From contig NZ_JBIGIC010000006.1 of the NCBI RefSeq assembly GCF_043555985.1, forward strand, positions 1-64,000: a DNA stretch of 64,000 nucleotides, read 5' to 3'. Made by a program: the position numbers and the translations under genes. The notes under the pieces were generated by a model that was not told where the DNA came from, made no database searches, and saw nothing but the letters and a program-made list of their open reading frames with translations. Positions 7,034 through 15,708 of the stretch are shown here, in pieces; positions within the stretch are counted from its first letter, which is position 1; every line of letters begins with the position of its first letter. Source of the stretch: Pelomonas candidula (GTDB taxonomy: Bacteria; Pseudomonadota; Gammaproteobacteria; Burkholderiales; Burkholderiaceae_C).

Positions 7034-8190
7034 GTGCCGCGGACGTCCAGGGTGATTTCGGTGAAGCTGGCTTCGTCGCCGGCCTTCTCTTCCTTGCGCG
7101 GCGCCTGGGCGAGGCGCGAGCCGGGCGCCTCATTCTGCAGGCGCCAGAGCAGGTTGGTCGGCGAGTCGGCGAAGGCCAGGCCTTCCTCGCGGGTGATGGT
7201 GCCGTCGGTGATGAGCTTGGCGAAATGCTCTTCGTAGGTCTGCGAGCCCTCGGCGATGGACTTCTCCATCGCTTCCTTCACGCCGGTGAAGTCGCCCTGC
7301 TCGATGAGCTCAGCCACCAGCTTGGAGTTCAGCAGGATCTCGACGACCGGCACACGGCCACCGGCGGTCGCGCGCACGAGGCGCTGCGACACGACAGCCT
7401 TGAGGCCCGCGGCCAGGTCGTTCAGCAGCGCCGGGCGGGACTCCGGCGTGTAGAACGACAGGATGCGGTTCAGCGCGTGGTAGGTGTTGTTGCCGTGCAG
7501 CGTGGCCAGCACGAGGTGACCCGACAGTGCATAGCTGATGGCTGCCGTCATCGTCTCGCGGTCGCGGATTTCGCCGATGAGGATGCAGTCCGGGGCCTGG
7601 CGCAGCGCGTTTTTCAGCGCGATCTGCAGCGACGCCGTGTCGCGGCCGATCTCGCGCTGGTTCACCACCGAGCGCTTGTTGCTGAACAGGTACTCGATCG
7701 GGTCCTCGATGGTGAGGATGTGCCCGGTCATCGTCTGGTTGCGCATCTCCAGCATGCTGGCCAGCGTCGTGCTCTTGCCGGTGCCGGTGGCACCCACCAT
7801 CAGGATGAGGCCGCGCTTTTCCTTGATCATCGATCCCAGCACCGGCGGCAGCATCAGGCTTTCCAGCGTCGGGATGTCGTGCGGGATGTGGCGGAACACG
7901 CCGGCGATCGACCCGCGCTGGCGGAAGCCCGACAACCGGAAACTACCGACACCGGACACGCCAACAGCCAGGTTCAGCTCGCCGGTGCTGTCGAGCTCGG
8001 CGAGGCTGCCGGGGTCGATGACCTCGGCAATCAACTGGCGCGGCTGCGGCGGCGTCAGGAGCTGGTCCGACAGCTGCACGGTCTGCCCGTTGATGCGGAT
8101 CAGCACCGGCATGTTGGCCGACAGGTAGCAGTCCGAAGCACCCTTGTCGGCCATCAGCCGCAGGATGCGCTCCATGTTTCCAGCAGACAT
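7030..8190 (-). CDS. pilU: PilT/PilU-family pilus retraction ATPase, PilU-like
   Basis: A 386-aa hexameric secretion-type ATPase. Walker A GATGTGKS is at 133-140; the Asp box is TIEDPIEYLF; Walker B is DCILIGEIRDRETM, and the His box is LATLHGNN. The longer C-terminal tail containing SPTNLLWRLQNE is typical of PilU, the accessory retraction ATPase that works with PilT on type IV pili. No pilT gene is adjacent, so its partner must lie elsewhere; a role with the MSHA pilus further along cannot be excluded. Confidence 0.87.
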   Translation of the reverse strand: MSAGNMERILRLMADKGASDCYLSANMPVLIRINGQTVQLSDQLLTPPQPRQLIAEVIDPGSLAELDSTGELNLAVGVSGVGSFRLSGFRQRGSIAGVFRHIPHDIPTLESLMLPPVLGSMIKEKRGLILMVGATGTGKSTTLASMLEMRNQTMTGHILTIEDPIEYLFSNKRSVVNQREIGRDTASLQIALKNALRQAPDCILIGEIRDRETMTAAISYALSGHLVLATLHGNNTYHALNRILSFYTPESRPALLNDLAAGLKAVVSQRLVRATAGGRVPVVEILLNSKLVAELIEQGDFTGVKEAMEKSIAEGSQTYEEHFAKLITDGTITREEGLAFADSPTNLLWRLQNEAPGSRLAQAPRKEEKAGDEASFTEITLDVRGT

Positions 8191-8224
8191 TACAGCCCCT
8201 CGTCAGTCGGGTACGCCTGCCAAT

Positions 8225-8273
8225 CCCCCGAGGGGATGCGGGCCGGCTTGGGAGCGGCCCGGCGCTCGGCCCG
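8225..8273. repeat. Intergenic repeat, copy A
   Basis: A CCCCCGAGGGG hairpin followed by GGCTTGGGAGCGGCCCGG and CGCTCGGCCCG. The same arrangement recurs at 14484-14531. It sits between dapD and pilU, downstream of the first and upstream of the second. It resembles the dispersed palindromic repeats common in Burkholderiales intergenic regions. Confidence 0.7.
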
Positions 8274-8300
8274 CATGGCGTGGCAGGACGTAGGCAAGGT

Positions 8301-9125
8301 TTACGCGCGCAGCAGTTCGTTGATGCTGGTCTTCGAGCGCGTCTGCGCGTCGACACGCTTCACGATGATGGCCGCGTACAGCGAGTAGCGGCCGCCATCC
8401 TTGGGCAGCGAGCCCGAAATGACGACGGAGCCGGCCGGGATGCGGCCGTAGCTGACGGTATCGGTCGCACGGTCGTAGATCGGCGTGCTCTGGCCGATGT
8501 AGACGCCCATGGAGATGACCGAGTTCTCTTCGACGATGACGCCTTCGACGACCTCGGAGCGGGCGCCGATGAAGCAGTTGTCTTCGATGATGGTCGGGTT
8601 GGCCTGCAGCGGCTCCAGCACGCCGCCAATGCCGACGCCGCCGGAAAGGTGCACGTTCTTGCCGATCTGCGCGCAGGAGCCGACTGTGGCCCAGGTGTCG
8701 ACCATGGCACCTTCATCGACGTAGGCGCCGATGTTCACGTAGGACGGCATCAGCACGACGTTCTTGGCCTGGAAGCTGCCGCGGCGGGCGACGGCCGGCG
8801 GCACGACGCGCACGCCGCTGGCGCGCAATTGCTCGTCGCTCCAACCGGCGTACTTGGTGGGCACCTTGTCGAAGAAGGTCAGTTCCTTGTCGCCCATGAG
8901 GCGGTTGTCGTTCAGGCGGAACGACAGCAGCACGGCCTTCTTGATCCACTGGTGCACCGTCCACTGGCCCACGCTTTCGCGGGTGGCCACGCGCAGGCGG
9001 CCGGCGTCCAGCTCGGCGATGACGTGCTCGACGGCCTGGCGCAGTTCGGGTGCGTTGGTGGGGTCCAGCGAGGCGCGGTTGTCCCAGGCGAGGTCGATCA
9101 GGCTTTGCAGTTCAGCGGTGTTCAT
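8301..9125 (-). CDS. dapD: Tetrahydrodipicolinate N-succinyltransferase DapD
   Basis: A 274-aa acyltransferase that transfers succinyl from succinyl-CoA to tetrahydrodipicolinate in lysine/diaminopimelate synthesis. The N-terminal helical domain is followed by a left-handed beta-helix of hexapeptide repeats (VGSCAQIGKNVHLSGGVGIG, IEDNCFIGARSEVVEG). The length is normal for the family. Its ATG overlaps the dapC stop codon (TGATG), so the two are translationally coupled. Confidence 0.96.
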   Translation of the reverse strand: MNTAELQSLIDLAWDNRASLDPTNAPELRQAVEHVIAELDAGRLRVATRESVGQWTVHQWIKKAVLLSFRLNDNRLMGDKELTFFDKVPTKYAGWSDEQLRASGVRVVPPAVARRGSFQAKNVVLMPSYVNIGAYVDEGAMVDTWATVGSCAQIGKNVHLSGGVGIGGVLEPLQANPTIIEDNCFIGARSEVVEGVIVEENSVISMGVYIGQSTPIYDRATDTVSYGRIPAGSVVISGSLPKDGGRYSLYAAIIVKRVDAQTRSKTSINELLRA

Positions 9126-10324
9126 CAGCGTGCTTGGAGAGATTGGGTGTAGGAGACGATGCGGCGGGCGCCTTCGAGGCATTCGGCCTCGTCGGCCACC
9201 AGGGCGAGGCGGATGCGCCCGGCGCCGGGGTTGTTGCCATGGGCGGCGCGGGCCAGCAGGCTGCCTGGCAGGACCACGAGATTGTATTGAGCGAGCAGAC
9301 CCTGGGCGAAGGCGACATCGTCACCATCTGGAACAGCCGCCCACAGGTAGAAACCAGCGTCAGGCAGCGCAACGTCCAGCACGCCAGCCAGCAGCGGCGT
9401 GACCTCGGCGAACTTGCGCCGGTAGCGCGCGCGGTTCTCGACGACGTGGGCCTCATCGCCCCAGGCCGCGATGCTGGCTGCCTGCACGATGGGGCTCATC
9501 GCGCTGCCGTGGTAGGTGCGGTAGAGCAGGAACTTCTTTAGCAGCGCAGCATCGCCCGCCACGAAGCCCGAGCGCAGGCCCGGCACGTTGGAGCGCTTGG
9601 ACAGCGACGTGAACGCAATGAGGTTGCGGAAGTCGCTGCGGCCCAGCTTGGCCGCGGCCTCCAGGCCGCCCAGGGGCGCCTCGTCGCGGAAGTAGATCTC
9701 CGAGTAGCACTCGTCGGACGCGATGACGAAGCCGTGCTTGTCACTCAGCTCGAACAGTGCCTGCCATTCGGCGAGCGGCATTACCGCGCCGCTGGGGTTG
9801 CCCGGCGAGCAGACGTAGAGCAGTTGCGTCTTCGCCCACGTCGCGTCGTCGATCTGCGACCAGTCCACGGCGAAGTTGCGTGCCGGGTCGGAGTTCGCAT
9901 AAGCCACCTCGGCACCGGCCAGCAGCGCCGCGCCTTCGTAGATTTGATAGAACGGGTTGGGGCAGACCACCGTGGCGCCGGGGCGGCTGCCGTCGACGAC
10001 CGTCTGCGCGATGGCGAACAGCGCCTCTCGCGAGCCGTTGACGGGCAGCACCTGGGTGGCGGGGTTCAACGTCAGGCCGTAGCGGCGCGAGATCCAGCCG
10101 GCGATGGCCTCACGCAGCGCCGGCGTGCCGCCGGTGGCGGGGTAGCCGGCCAGCTGCGGCATCGCGGCCTGGATGGCCTGGGCGATGAAGGCCGGCGCCG
10201 GGTGGCGCGGCTCGCCGATGCCCAGCGAGATGGGTGCGAAGTCCGGGTTGGGCTTGATGCCTGCCGTCAGCTCGCGCAGGCGCTCAAACGGGTAGGGATG
10301 CAGTCGGTCCAGCAGGGGATTCAT
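9125..10324 (-). CDS. dapC: Succinyldiaminopimelate transaminase DapC
   Basis: A 399-aa fold-type I, PLP-dependent aminotransferase that converts N-succinyl-2-amino-6-ketopimelate to N-succinyl-LL-diaminopimelate. The PLP lysine is Lys243 in SLSKRSNVPGLRSGF, and SPGNPSG and ASDECYSEIY are conserved. The start MNPLLDRLHPYPFERL, ATG 10324, overlaps the queF stop (ATGA). The gene lies directly ahead of dapD, as in other Burkholderiales. The dapE gene of the same pathway is not in this group. Confidence 0.95.
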   Translation of the reverse strand: MNPLLDRLHPYPFERLRELTAGIKPNPDFAPISLGIGEPRHPAPAFIAQAIQAAMPQLAGYPATGGTPALREAIAGWISRRYGLTLNPATQVLPVNGSREALFAIAQTVVDGSRPGATVVCPNPFYQIYEGAALLAGAEVAYANSDPARNFAVDWSQIDDATWAKTQLLYVCSPGNPSGAVMPLAEWQALFELSDKHGFVIASDECYSEIYFRDEAPLGGLEAAAKLGRSDFRNLIAFTSLSKRSNVPGLRSGFVAGDAALLKKFLLYRTYHGSAMSPIVQAASIAAWGDEAHVVENRARYRRKFAEVTPLLAGVLDVALPDAGFYLWAAVPDGDDVAFAQGLLAQYNLVVLPGSLLARAAHGNNPGAGRIRLALVADEAECLEGARRIVSYTQSLQAR

Positions 10325-10815
10325 TGACCGAGCATCCCCGACTCGAAACCGTGGGAAGGCAACTCGACGCGCGGCGCTGGCGTCCAGCCAGCCTTGCGGT
10401 GCTCGGCGACGACGTTGGTGTAGATACCGCCGCGCACGTACCACTTGGCCGTGATGCGGATGAAGCGCGGGTCGGTGACCTTGACGATGTCATCGAGGAT
10501 CTTGTTCGTCACCTTCTCGTGGAAGGCGCCCTCGTTGCGGTAGCTCCAGAAGTACATCTTCAGGCTCTTGAGCTCGACGCAGAGTTCGTCCGCGATCATG
10601 TCGATCGTGAAGTGCGCGAAGTCGGGCTGGCCGGTCAGCGGGCAGTGGCAGGTGAACTCGGGCACCTGGAACTGGATGACGTAGTCGCGCTCCGGGTTCG
10701 GGTTCGGGAAGACCAGGATGTCCTTGCTGGGCTTGCTCGGCGGATTCGGGGGCACCTCGCGCATCTTGGGCTTCTTCTTCGTGGCGGGCGCGGCGGCGGA
10801 CTTCTTGGTGGCCAT
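10321..10815 (-). CDS. queF: NADPH-dependent 7-cyano-7-deazaguanine reductase QueF, short form
   Basis: A 164-aa tunnel-fold enzyme that reduces preQ0 to preQ1 in queuosine synthesis. The nucleophile is Cys58 in EFTCHCPLTGQPD, and the QueF motif is ELKSLKMYFWSYRNEGAFHE. The N-terminal 20 residues are Lys/Ala-rich and probably disordered. The short length places it with the unimodular QueF type. It is first in the minus-strand queF-dapC-dapD group, although no functional link to lysine synthesis is known. Confidence 0.95.
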   Translation of the reverse strand: MATKKSAAAPATKKKPKMREVPPNPPSKPSKDILVFPNPNPERDYVIQFQVPEFTCHCPLTGQPDFAHFTIDMIADELCVELKSLKMYFWSYRNEGAFHEKVTNKILDDIVKVTDPRFIRITAKWYVRGGIYTNVVAEHRKAGWTPAPRVELPSHGFESGMLGQ

Positions 10816-10865
10816 GTTTCTTGGTCTTTCTGGGAGGGGGTGAATGGTATCATCCGGCCCCGTCG

Positions 10866-10890
10866 AAGCGCCTGTTGAAGGCGCTTTTCT
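10866..10890 (+). terminator. Terminator-like hairpin in the smc leader
   Basis: A perfect 7-bp stem (AAGCGCC, 10866-10872, with GGCGCTT, 10880-10886) and a 7-nt loop are followed by TTCTTT on the plus strand. It lies 33 nt before the smc ATG. It may be an attenuator or may stop plus-strand transcripts arising opposite queF. The minus strand has no T-run, so it does not serve queF. Confidence 0.5.
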
Positions 10891-10922
10891 TTAGCCAAAT
10901 CAAGGGCTTACGTCCAAGCTTC

Positions 10923-13900
10923 ATGCGGCTGAATTCGATCAAGCTGGCCGGCTTCAAATCCTTCGCTGAACCCACTACCTTCCAGTTGCCCGGGCAGCTC
11001 GTCGGCGTCGTGGGCCCCAACGGCTGCGGCAAGTCCAACATCATGGATGCGGTGCGCTGGGTGCTGGGCGAGAGCAAGGCCAGCGAGCTGCGCGGCGAGT
11101 CCATGCAGGACGTCATCTTCAACGGCTCGGGCAACCGCAAGCCGGCGGGGCGCTCCAGCGTGGAGCTGGTGTTCGACAACAGTTCAGCCCGCGCCGGCGG
11201 GCCGTGGAACCAGTTCTCCGAGATCGCCGTCAAGCGTGTGTTGACGCGCGACGGCACGAGCAGCTACTTCATCAACAACCAGCCCGTGCGCCGCCGCGAC
11301 GTGCAGGACGTGTTCCTCGGCACCGGGCTGGGGCCGCGCGCCTACGCCATCATCGGCCAGGGAACCATCTCACGCATCATCGAGAGCAAGCCGGAAGAGC
11401 TGCGCCTGTTCCTCGAAGAAGCGGCCGGCGTGTCCAAGTACAAGGAGCGCCGCCGCGAGACCGAGAACCGGCTCAAGGACACGCGCGAGAACCTGACGCG
11501 CGTCGACGACATCCTGCGCGAGCTGAACGCCAACCTCGAGAAGCTTGAACGCCAGGCCGAGGTCGCGGCGAGCTATCGCAGCCTGCAGGACGCCGGCACG
11601 CTGAAGCTGCATCAGCTGTGGTGGCTGAAGGCACGCGATGCCGGGAACGAGGCGACGCGCGTGAAGACGGCGCATGCCGAGGCGCTCAACGCTCTGGAGT
11701 CGCGCACGGCCGAGCTGCGCGCCGTTGAGGCGACGCTGGAGGAAGTGCGCCAGGCGCATTACGCCGCCGGCGACGAGCTGCACGCTTCGCAAGGCCGCTA
11801 CGCCGAGGCGCAGCTCGAAGTGAGCCGGCTCGAAGAGCGCATCCGTTTTGTCGTCGAGAGCCGCAACCGCGCGCAGCAGCGCCTCGCTGAACTGCATGCG
11901 CAGGACCAGCAGTGGCGCGAGCGCGTCGAGCAGTCGACGGCCGAACTGGGAGGCATTGCCGAGCAGATCGCCGGTGCTGACGAGCAGAGCGAGATCCTGG
12001 CCGCACAGGCCGAGGAGCAGCAAGCGCAATTGCCCAACAGCGAGGACGCGCTGCGGGCCGCTCAGGCTCGCGCCAACGAACAGCGTGCACTGGTGGCGCA
12101 GGTGCAGCAGCAGATCCAGGTGCTGGCCGCCGAAAGCCGCAGCGTTGACGAGCAGGCGAGGGCGCTGCGCCAGCGCGAGGACAAGCTGACCGCGGAGTCC
12201 CGCGCTCTCGGCGCACCCGATCAAGAGGCGCTCGATGCCTTGCGCGAGCGTAGCGCGGCGGCCGACGAGGCGCGCGAGCTGTCCGACGGCCGCCTGCAGG
12301 AACTGGCCGAACAGCTGCCGCAGCTGGAAGAACAACGTCGCGCCGCGCAGCAGGATGCCAACGCGCAGCTCGCCAGGCAGTCCGAGCTGACCGCCCGCCT
12401 GGAAGCGCTGAAGGCGCTGCAGGAGAAAGTGCAGACCGAGGGCAAGCTCAAGCCCTGGCTGGCCAAGCATGGCCTCGATGGCCTGCAGGGGCTGTGGACC
12501 AAGCTGCACATCGCCCAGGGCTGGGAGAACGCACTGGAGGCGGCGCTGCGCGAGCGCATGGGCGCGCTGAGCGTGGGCCGGCTGGAGACGGTGCGCGCCT
12601 TCGAACTGGACGCACCGCCGGCCCGCCTGGCCTTCTATTCGACGCCGGCCGGCACGATCGCCAACACGCACGAGACGCTGCCCAAGCTGACCTCGCTGCT
12701 GAAGCTGGAAGACGCCGGCCTCGTCGCGCTGCTGAACGACTGGCTGGAAGGCGTCTACACGGCGCCGAACCTCGACGACGCGCTCGCGGCCCGCGGCCGC
12801 CTCACGCATGGCGAGCTGATCCTGACGCCTGCCGGCCACGCCGTTGGCCAGTTCTCCGTCACGTTCTACGCGCCCGACTCCGAGCAGGCCGGGCTGCTGG
12901 CCCGGGCGCAGGAGATCGAACAGCTGACGACGGCCCAGCGCGCGCAGAACCTGATTGCCGACGAGGCGCGGCTGACGCTGACGCGCGTCGAGCACCAGTT
13001 CAACGACGCCAACGGACGGCTCACGACGCTGCGCCGCGAGGCCAGCGAGGCGCAGACGCGCGCGCACCAGATCCATGTCGAGCTGCTGCGCCTGACCCAG
13101 CAGGCCGAGGCCAGCCAGCAGCGCCGCAGCGCGCTGGACGCCGAGCTGGCCGAGATCGCCGAGCAGCAGGAGTCGCTGCAGGAGCGGCGTGCCGTCGGCG
13201 AGGCGCGCTTCGAGGAGCTGGACATCCAGTTGGGCGACGCGCAGCAGCGCCACGCCGAGCTGGAAGACGGCACCATCGCCGCCGAGCGCAAGCTGGCGGA
13301 GGCCCGTGAGCAATTGCGCACGCTGGAGCGTCGCGCGCAGGAAGCCCGCTTCGCCACGCAGACGCTGGCCGCGCGCCGCGGCGAGCTGCAGCGCGGCATC
13401 GAGACTGCGCAGGCGCAGATCGCCACCGTGGCCAGCTCCGCCGCCAGCTTGCAGACCGAGCTGGATGGCTTCAACGACGCCGCCGCACAGGCCGGCCTGC
13501 AGGACGCGCTGGCGCTGAAGGTCGAGCGCGAGCAGGCGCTGGCCGCCGTGCGCGCGAACTATGACGACCTCAGCTTGCGCCTGCGCAAGGCCGACGAGCA
13601 GCGGCTGACCTTCGAGCGCAGCCTGGACCCGCTGCGCGAGGCCATCACCAAGCTGCAGCTGGAAGAGCAGGCTGCGCAGCTGGGCGGCGCGCAGTACCGC
13701 GAGCAGCTGGAGGCGGCGGCCGTCGATCTCGAAGCACTGGCCAAGTCCATCGAGGAAGGCGGCGTGAAGCTCTACGGCCTGCAGGGCGAGATCGACCGCA
13801 TCAACCGCGAGATCGCCGCCTTGGGCGCCGTCAACCTCGCCGCGCTGGACGAGCTCACCGCGGCGCGCGAGCGCAAGACCTTCCTCGACTCGCAGTGCGC

Positions 13901-14435
13901 CGACCTGAACGCGGCCATCGGCACGCTGGAGGACGCGATCCACAAGATCGACCTGGAAACGCGCGACCTGCTGGGCTCGACCTTCAATCAGGTCAACGAG
14001 CACTTCGGCCGCATGTTCCCGGAGCTGTTCGGTGGCGGTCAGGCCAGGCTCGTGATGACGGGCGACGAGATCCTGGACGCCGGCGTGCAGGTCATGGCGC
14101 AGCCGCCGGGCAAGAAGAACAGCACCATCCACCTGCTCTCGGGTGGCGAGAAGGCGCTGACGGCGATCGCACTGGTGTTCGCGATCTTCCAGCTCAACCC
14201 CGCGCCGTTCTGCCTGCTGGACGAGGTGGACGCGCCGCTGGACGACGCCAACACCGAGCGCTACGCCAAGCTCGTCGCGCAGATGAGCCGCGTGACCCAA
14301 TTCCTCTTCATCTCGCACAACAAGATCGCGATGGAGATGGCGGAACAACTGATCGGCGTGACGATGCAGGAGCAGGGGGTGTCCCGCATCGTCGCCGTGG
14401 ACATGGACAAGGCCCTCGCGATGGCGGAGACGTGA
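10923..14435 (+). CDS. smc: Chromosome segregation ATPase SMC
   Basis: A 1170-aa structural-maintenance-of-chromosomes protein. Walker A GPNGCGKS is at 31-38, two long coiled coils flank a hinge near the middle (about 500-640), and the signature LSGGEKALTA (about 1073) and Walker B FCLLDEVDAPLDD (about 1095-1107) form the other half of the head. It dimerises and compacts and segregates the nucleoid, normally with ScpA and ScpB, which are not in this window. The start MRLNSIKLAGFKSF is the conserved family opening. The ribosome-binding site is weak, and an attenuator-like hairpin precedes it. Confidence 0.97.
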   Translation: MRLNSIKLAGFKSFAEPTTFQLPGQLVGVVGPNGCGKSNIMDAVRWVLGESKASELRGESMQDVIFNGSGNRKPAGRSSVELVFDNSSARAGGPWNQFSEIAVKRVLTRDGTSSYFINNQPVRRRDVQDVFLGTGLGPRAYAIIGQGTISRIIESKPEELRLFLEEAAGVSKYKERRRETENRLKDTRENLTRVDDILRELNANLEKLERQAEVAASYRSLQDAGTLKLHQLWWLKARDAGNEATRVKTAHAEALNALESRTAELRAVEATLEEVRQAHYAAGDELHASQGRYAEAQLEVSRLEERIRFVVESRNRAQQRLAELHAQDQQWRERVEQSTAELGGIAEQIAGADEQSEILAAQAEEQQAQLPNSEDALRAAQARANEQRALVAQVQQQIQVLAAESRSVDEQARALRQREDKLTAESRALGAPDQEALDALRERSAAADEARELSDGRLQELAEQLPQLEEQRRAAQQDANAQLARQSELTARLEALKALQEKVQTEGKLKPWLAKHGLDGLQGLWTKLHIAQGWENALEAALRERMGALSVGRLETVRAFELDAPPARLAFYSTPAGTIANTHETLPKLTSLLKLEDAGLVALLNDWLEGVYTAPNLDDALAARGRLTHGELILTPAGHAVGQFSVTFYAPDSEQAGLLARAQEIEQLTTAQRAQNLIADEARLTLTRVEHQFNDANGRLTTLRREASEAQTRAHQIHVELLRLTQQAEASQQRRSALDAELAEIAEQQESLQERRAVGEARFEELDIQLGDAQQRHAELEDGTIAAERKLAEAREQLRTLERRAQEARFATQTLAARRGELQRGIETAQAQIATVASSAASLQTELDGFNDAAAQAGLQDALALKVEREQALAAVRANYDDLSLRLRKADEQRLTFERSLDPLREAITKLQLEEQAAQLGGAQYREQLEAAAVDLEALAKSIEEGGVKLYGLQGEIDRINREIAALGAVNLAALDELTAARERKTFLDSQCADLNAAIGTLEDAIHKIDLETRDLLGSTFNQVNEHFGRMFPELFGGGQARLVMTGDEILDAGVQVMAQPPGKKNSTIHLLSGGEKALTAIALVFAIFQLNPAPFCLLDEVDAPLDDANTERYAKLVAQMSRVTQFLFISHNKIAMEMAEQLIGVTMQEQGVSRIVAVDMDKALAMAET

Positions 14436-14483
14436 GCCCCTCGCCCAGTCTTGCCGCGCTGGACGCGGGCAAGCCTGGTCGGT

Positions 14484-14531
14484 CCCCCGAGGGGACGGCG
14501 ATGGCTTGGGAGCGGCCCGGCGCTCGGCCCG
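14484..14531. repeat. Intergenic repeat, copy B
   Basis: Near-copy of 8225-8273: CCCCCGAGGGGA, a short variable spacer, then GGCTTGGGAGCGGCCCGG and CGCTCGGCCCG. It is located between smc and zipA. Confidence 0.7.
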
Positions 14532-14551
14532 AATGCAAAATGGATAAATAA

Positions 14552-15607
14552 ATGAGCGTCACCCTGACCCAACTTCTCGCAATGGCCGGCGGCGTCGTGC
14601 TGGCCGGCGTGGTCGCCCACGGCGCCTGGACGGCGCGCAAGGCCGGCCCCAAGCGCGCCGTGCCGCCGCTGGAGGAGCCGCATTTCGACGCACCGCCGGC
14701 GGGTGCGACCGAGGCGGCGGCGGCTGTCGCGGCGGACCCGCTCGACATGACGATGCCCGCCGTGGCCCGCCCGGTGCGACGCGCGTCCAACCGCATCGAC
14801 GCGTTGATCGATGCGATCGCGACGATCACTGTCGAGTCGCCCGTCTCCGGCGAGCTGGCGCTTCAGCACCAGCCCGGCAGCCGCCGCGCCGGCACCAAGC
14901 CGCTGCAGATCGAAGGCCTGAACGCCGGGAGTGGCGACTGGGAGTTGCCGGCGCCGGGCCAGCGCTACAGCGAGTTCCAGGCCGGCCTGAAGATGGCCAA
15001 CCGCAGCGGCGCGTTGAACCAGATCGAGTACTCCGAGTTCGTGCAGAAGATCCAGGCCTTTGCCGACGGCGTGGGGGGCTTCGTGCAGTTCCCGGACATG
15101 CTGGACGTCGTCGCCCGGGCCCGTGAGCTGGACCAGTTTGCCGCCAGCCACGACGCGCAGCTCGCGCTGCTGCTGCGCGCCAAGGCCACGGCATGGACGC
15201 CGGGCTTCGTGCAGCAGGCCGCGGCCCGCCACGGTTTCGTGGCCGGTGCGCTGCCGGGGCGGCTGGTGCTGCCGTCGCCCGAGGAGGGGGCGCCGCCGGT
15301 GCTGACGCTGCAGTTCGACGCCCAGGCCGCACTCGCCGAGGACCCCGAGGCGCTGTCGCTGCGCGAGCTGACGCTGGCCCTGGACGTGCCGCAGACACCG
15401 GCCGAGCAGGAGCCGTTCGCGGCGTGGCAGGAGTCGGCCCGGGCACTGTCCCGCGACCTGGAGGCCGAGGTCTGCGACGACCGTGGCCAGGTGCTGGGCC
15501 TGCATGCGTTCGCCGCCATCGACGTTGAACTGAAGAAGCTCTACGAGGCGCTGGCCCAGCGCGACCTGGCGGCCGGCTCGCCTGCCGCTCGCCGCCTGTT
15601 CAGCTGA
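14552..15607 (+). CDS. zipA: Cell division protein ZipA
   Basis: A 351-aa protein with an N-terminal membrane anchor (about 5-24), an Ala/Pro-rich linker and a C-terminal FtsZ-binding domain (about 215-345), the ZipA layout. ZipA tethers FtsZ protofilaments to the inner membrane at the division site. The position directly after smc matches the common beta-proteobacterial order smc-zipA-ligA. Here ligA lies 9 kb further on. Sequence conservation in ZipA is low, so the call leans on layout and position as well as the C-terminal domain. Confidence 0.85.
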   Translation: MSVTLTQLLAMAGGVVLAGVVAHGAWTARKAGPKRAVPPLEEPHFDAPPAGATEAAAAVAADPLDMTMPAVARPVRRASNRIDALIDAIATITVESPVSGELALQHQPGSRRAGTKPLQIEGLNAGSGDWELPAPGQRYSEFQAGLKMANRSGALNQIEYSEFVQKIQAFADGVGGFVQFPDMLDVVARARELDQFAASHDAQLALLLRAKATAWTPGFVQQAAARHGFVAGALPGRLVLPSPEEGAPPVLTLQFDAQAALAEDPEALSLRELTLALDVPQTPAEQEPFAAWQESARALSRDLEAEVCDDRGQVLGLHAFAAIDVELKKLYEALAQRDLAAGSPAARRLFS

Positions 15608-15708
15608 TCGGGCCGTCCGTGAACTTGGGCTCGAATCCCTGAGCCTGGTCGGTGTGCGCTTGTAACAGGCGCCCCTAAAGTCAGCGCATCCCTGGCCTGA
15701 ACAGCCCG

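Noticed and set aside
10821..10853. TTGGTC and TATCAT as a possible smc promoter
   Set aside because: The spacing of 21 bp is too long for a sigma-70 promoter, and other choices are equally weak.
11370..14348. A 992-codon minus-strand open frame opposite smc
   Set aside because: Its composition (Arg, Gln, Leu, His runs) is that of a high-GC antisense shadow; smc on the plus strand has all motifs.
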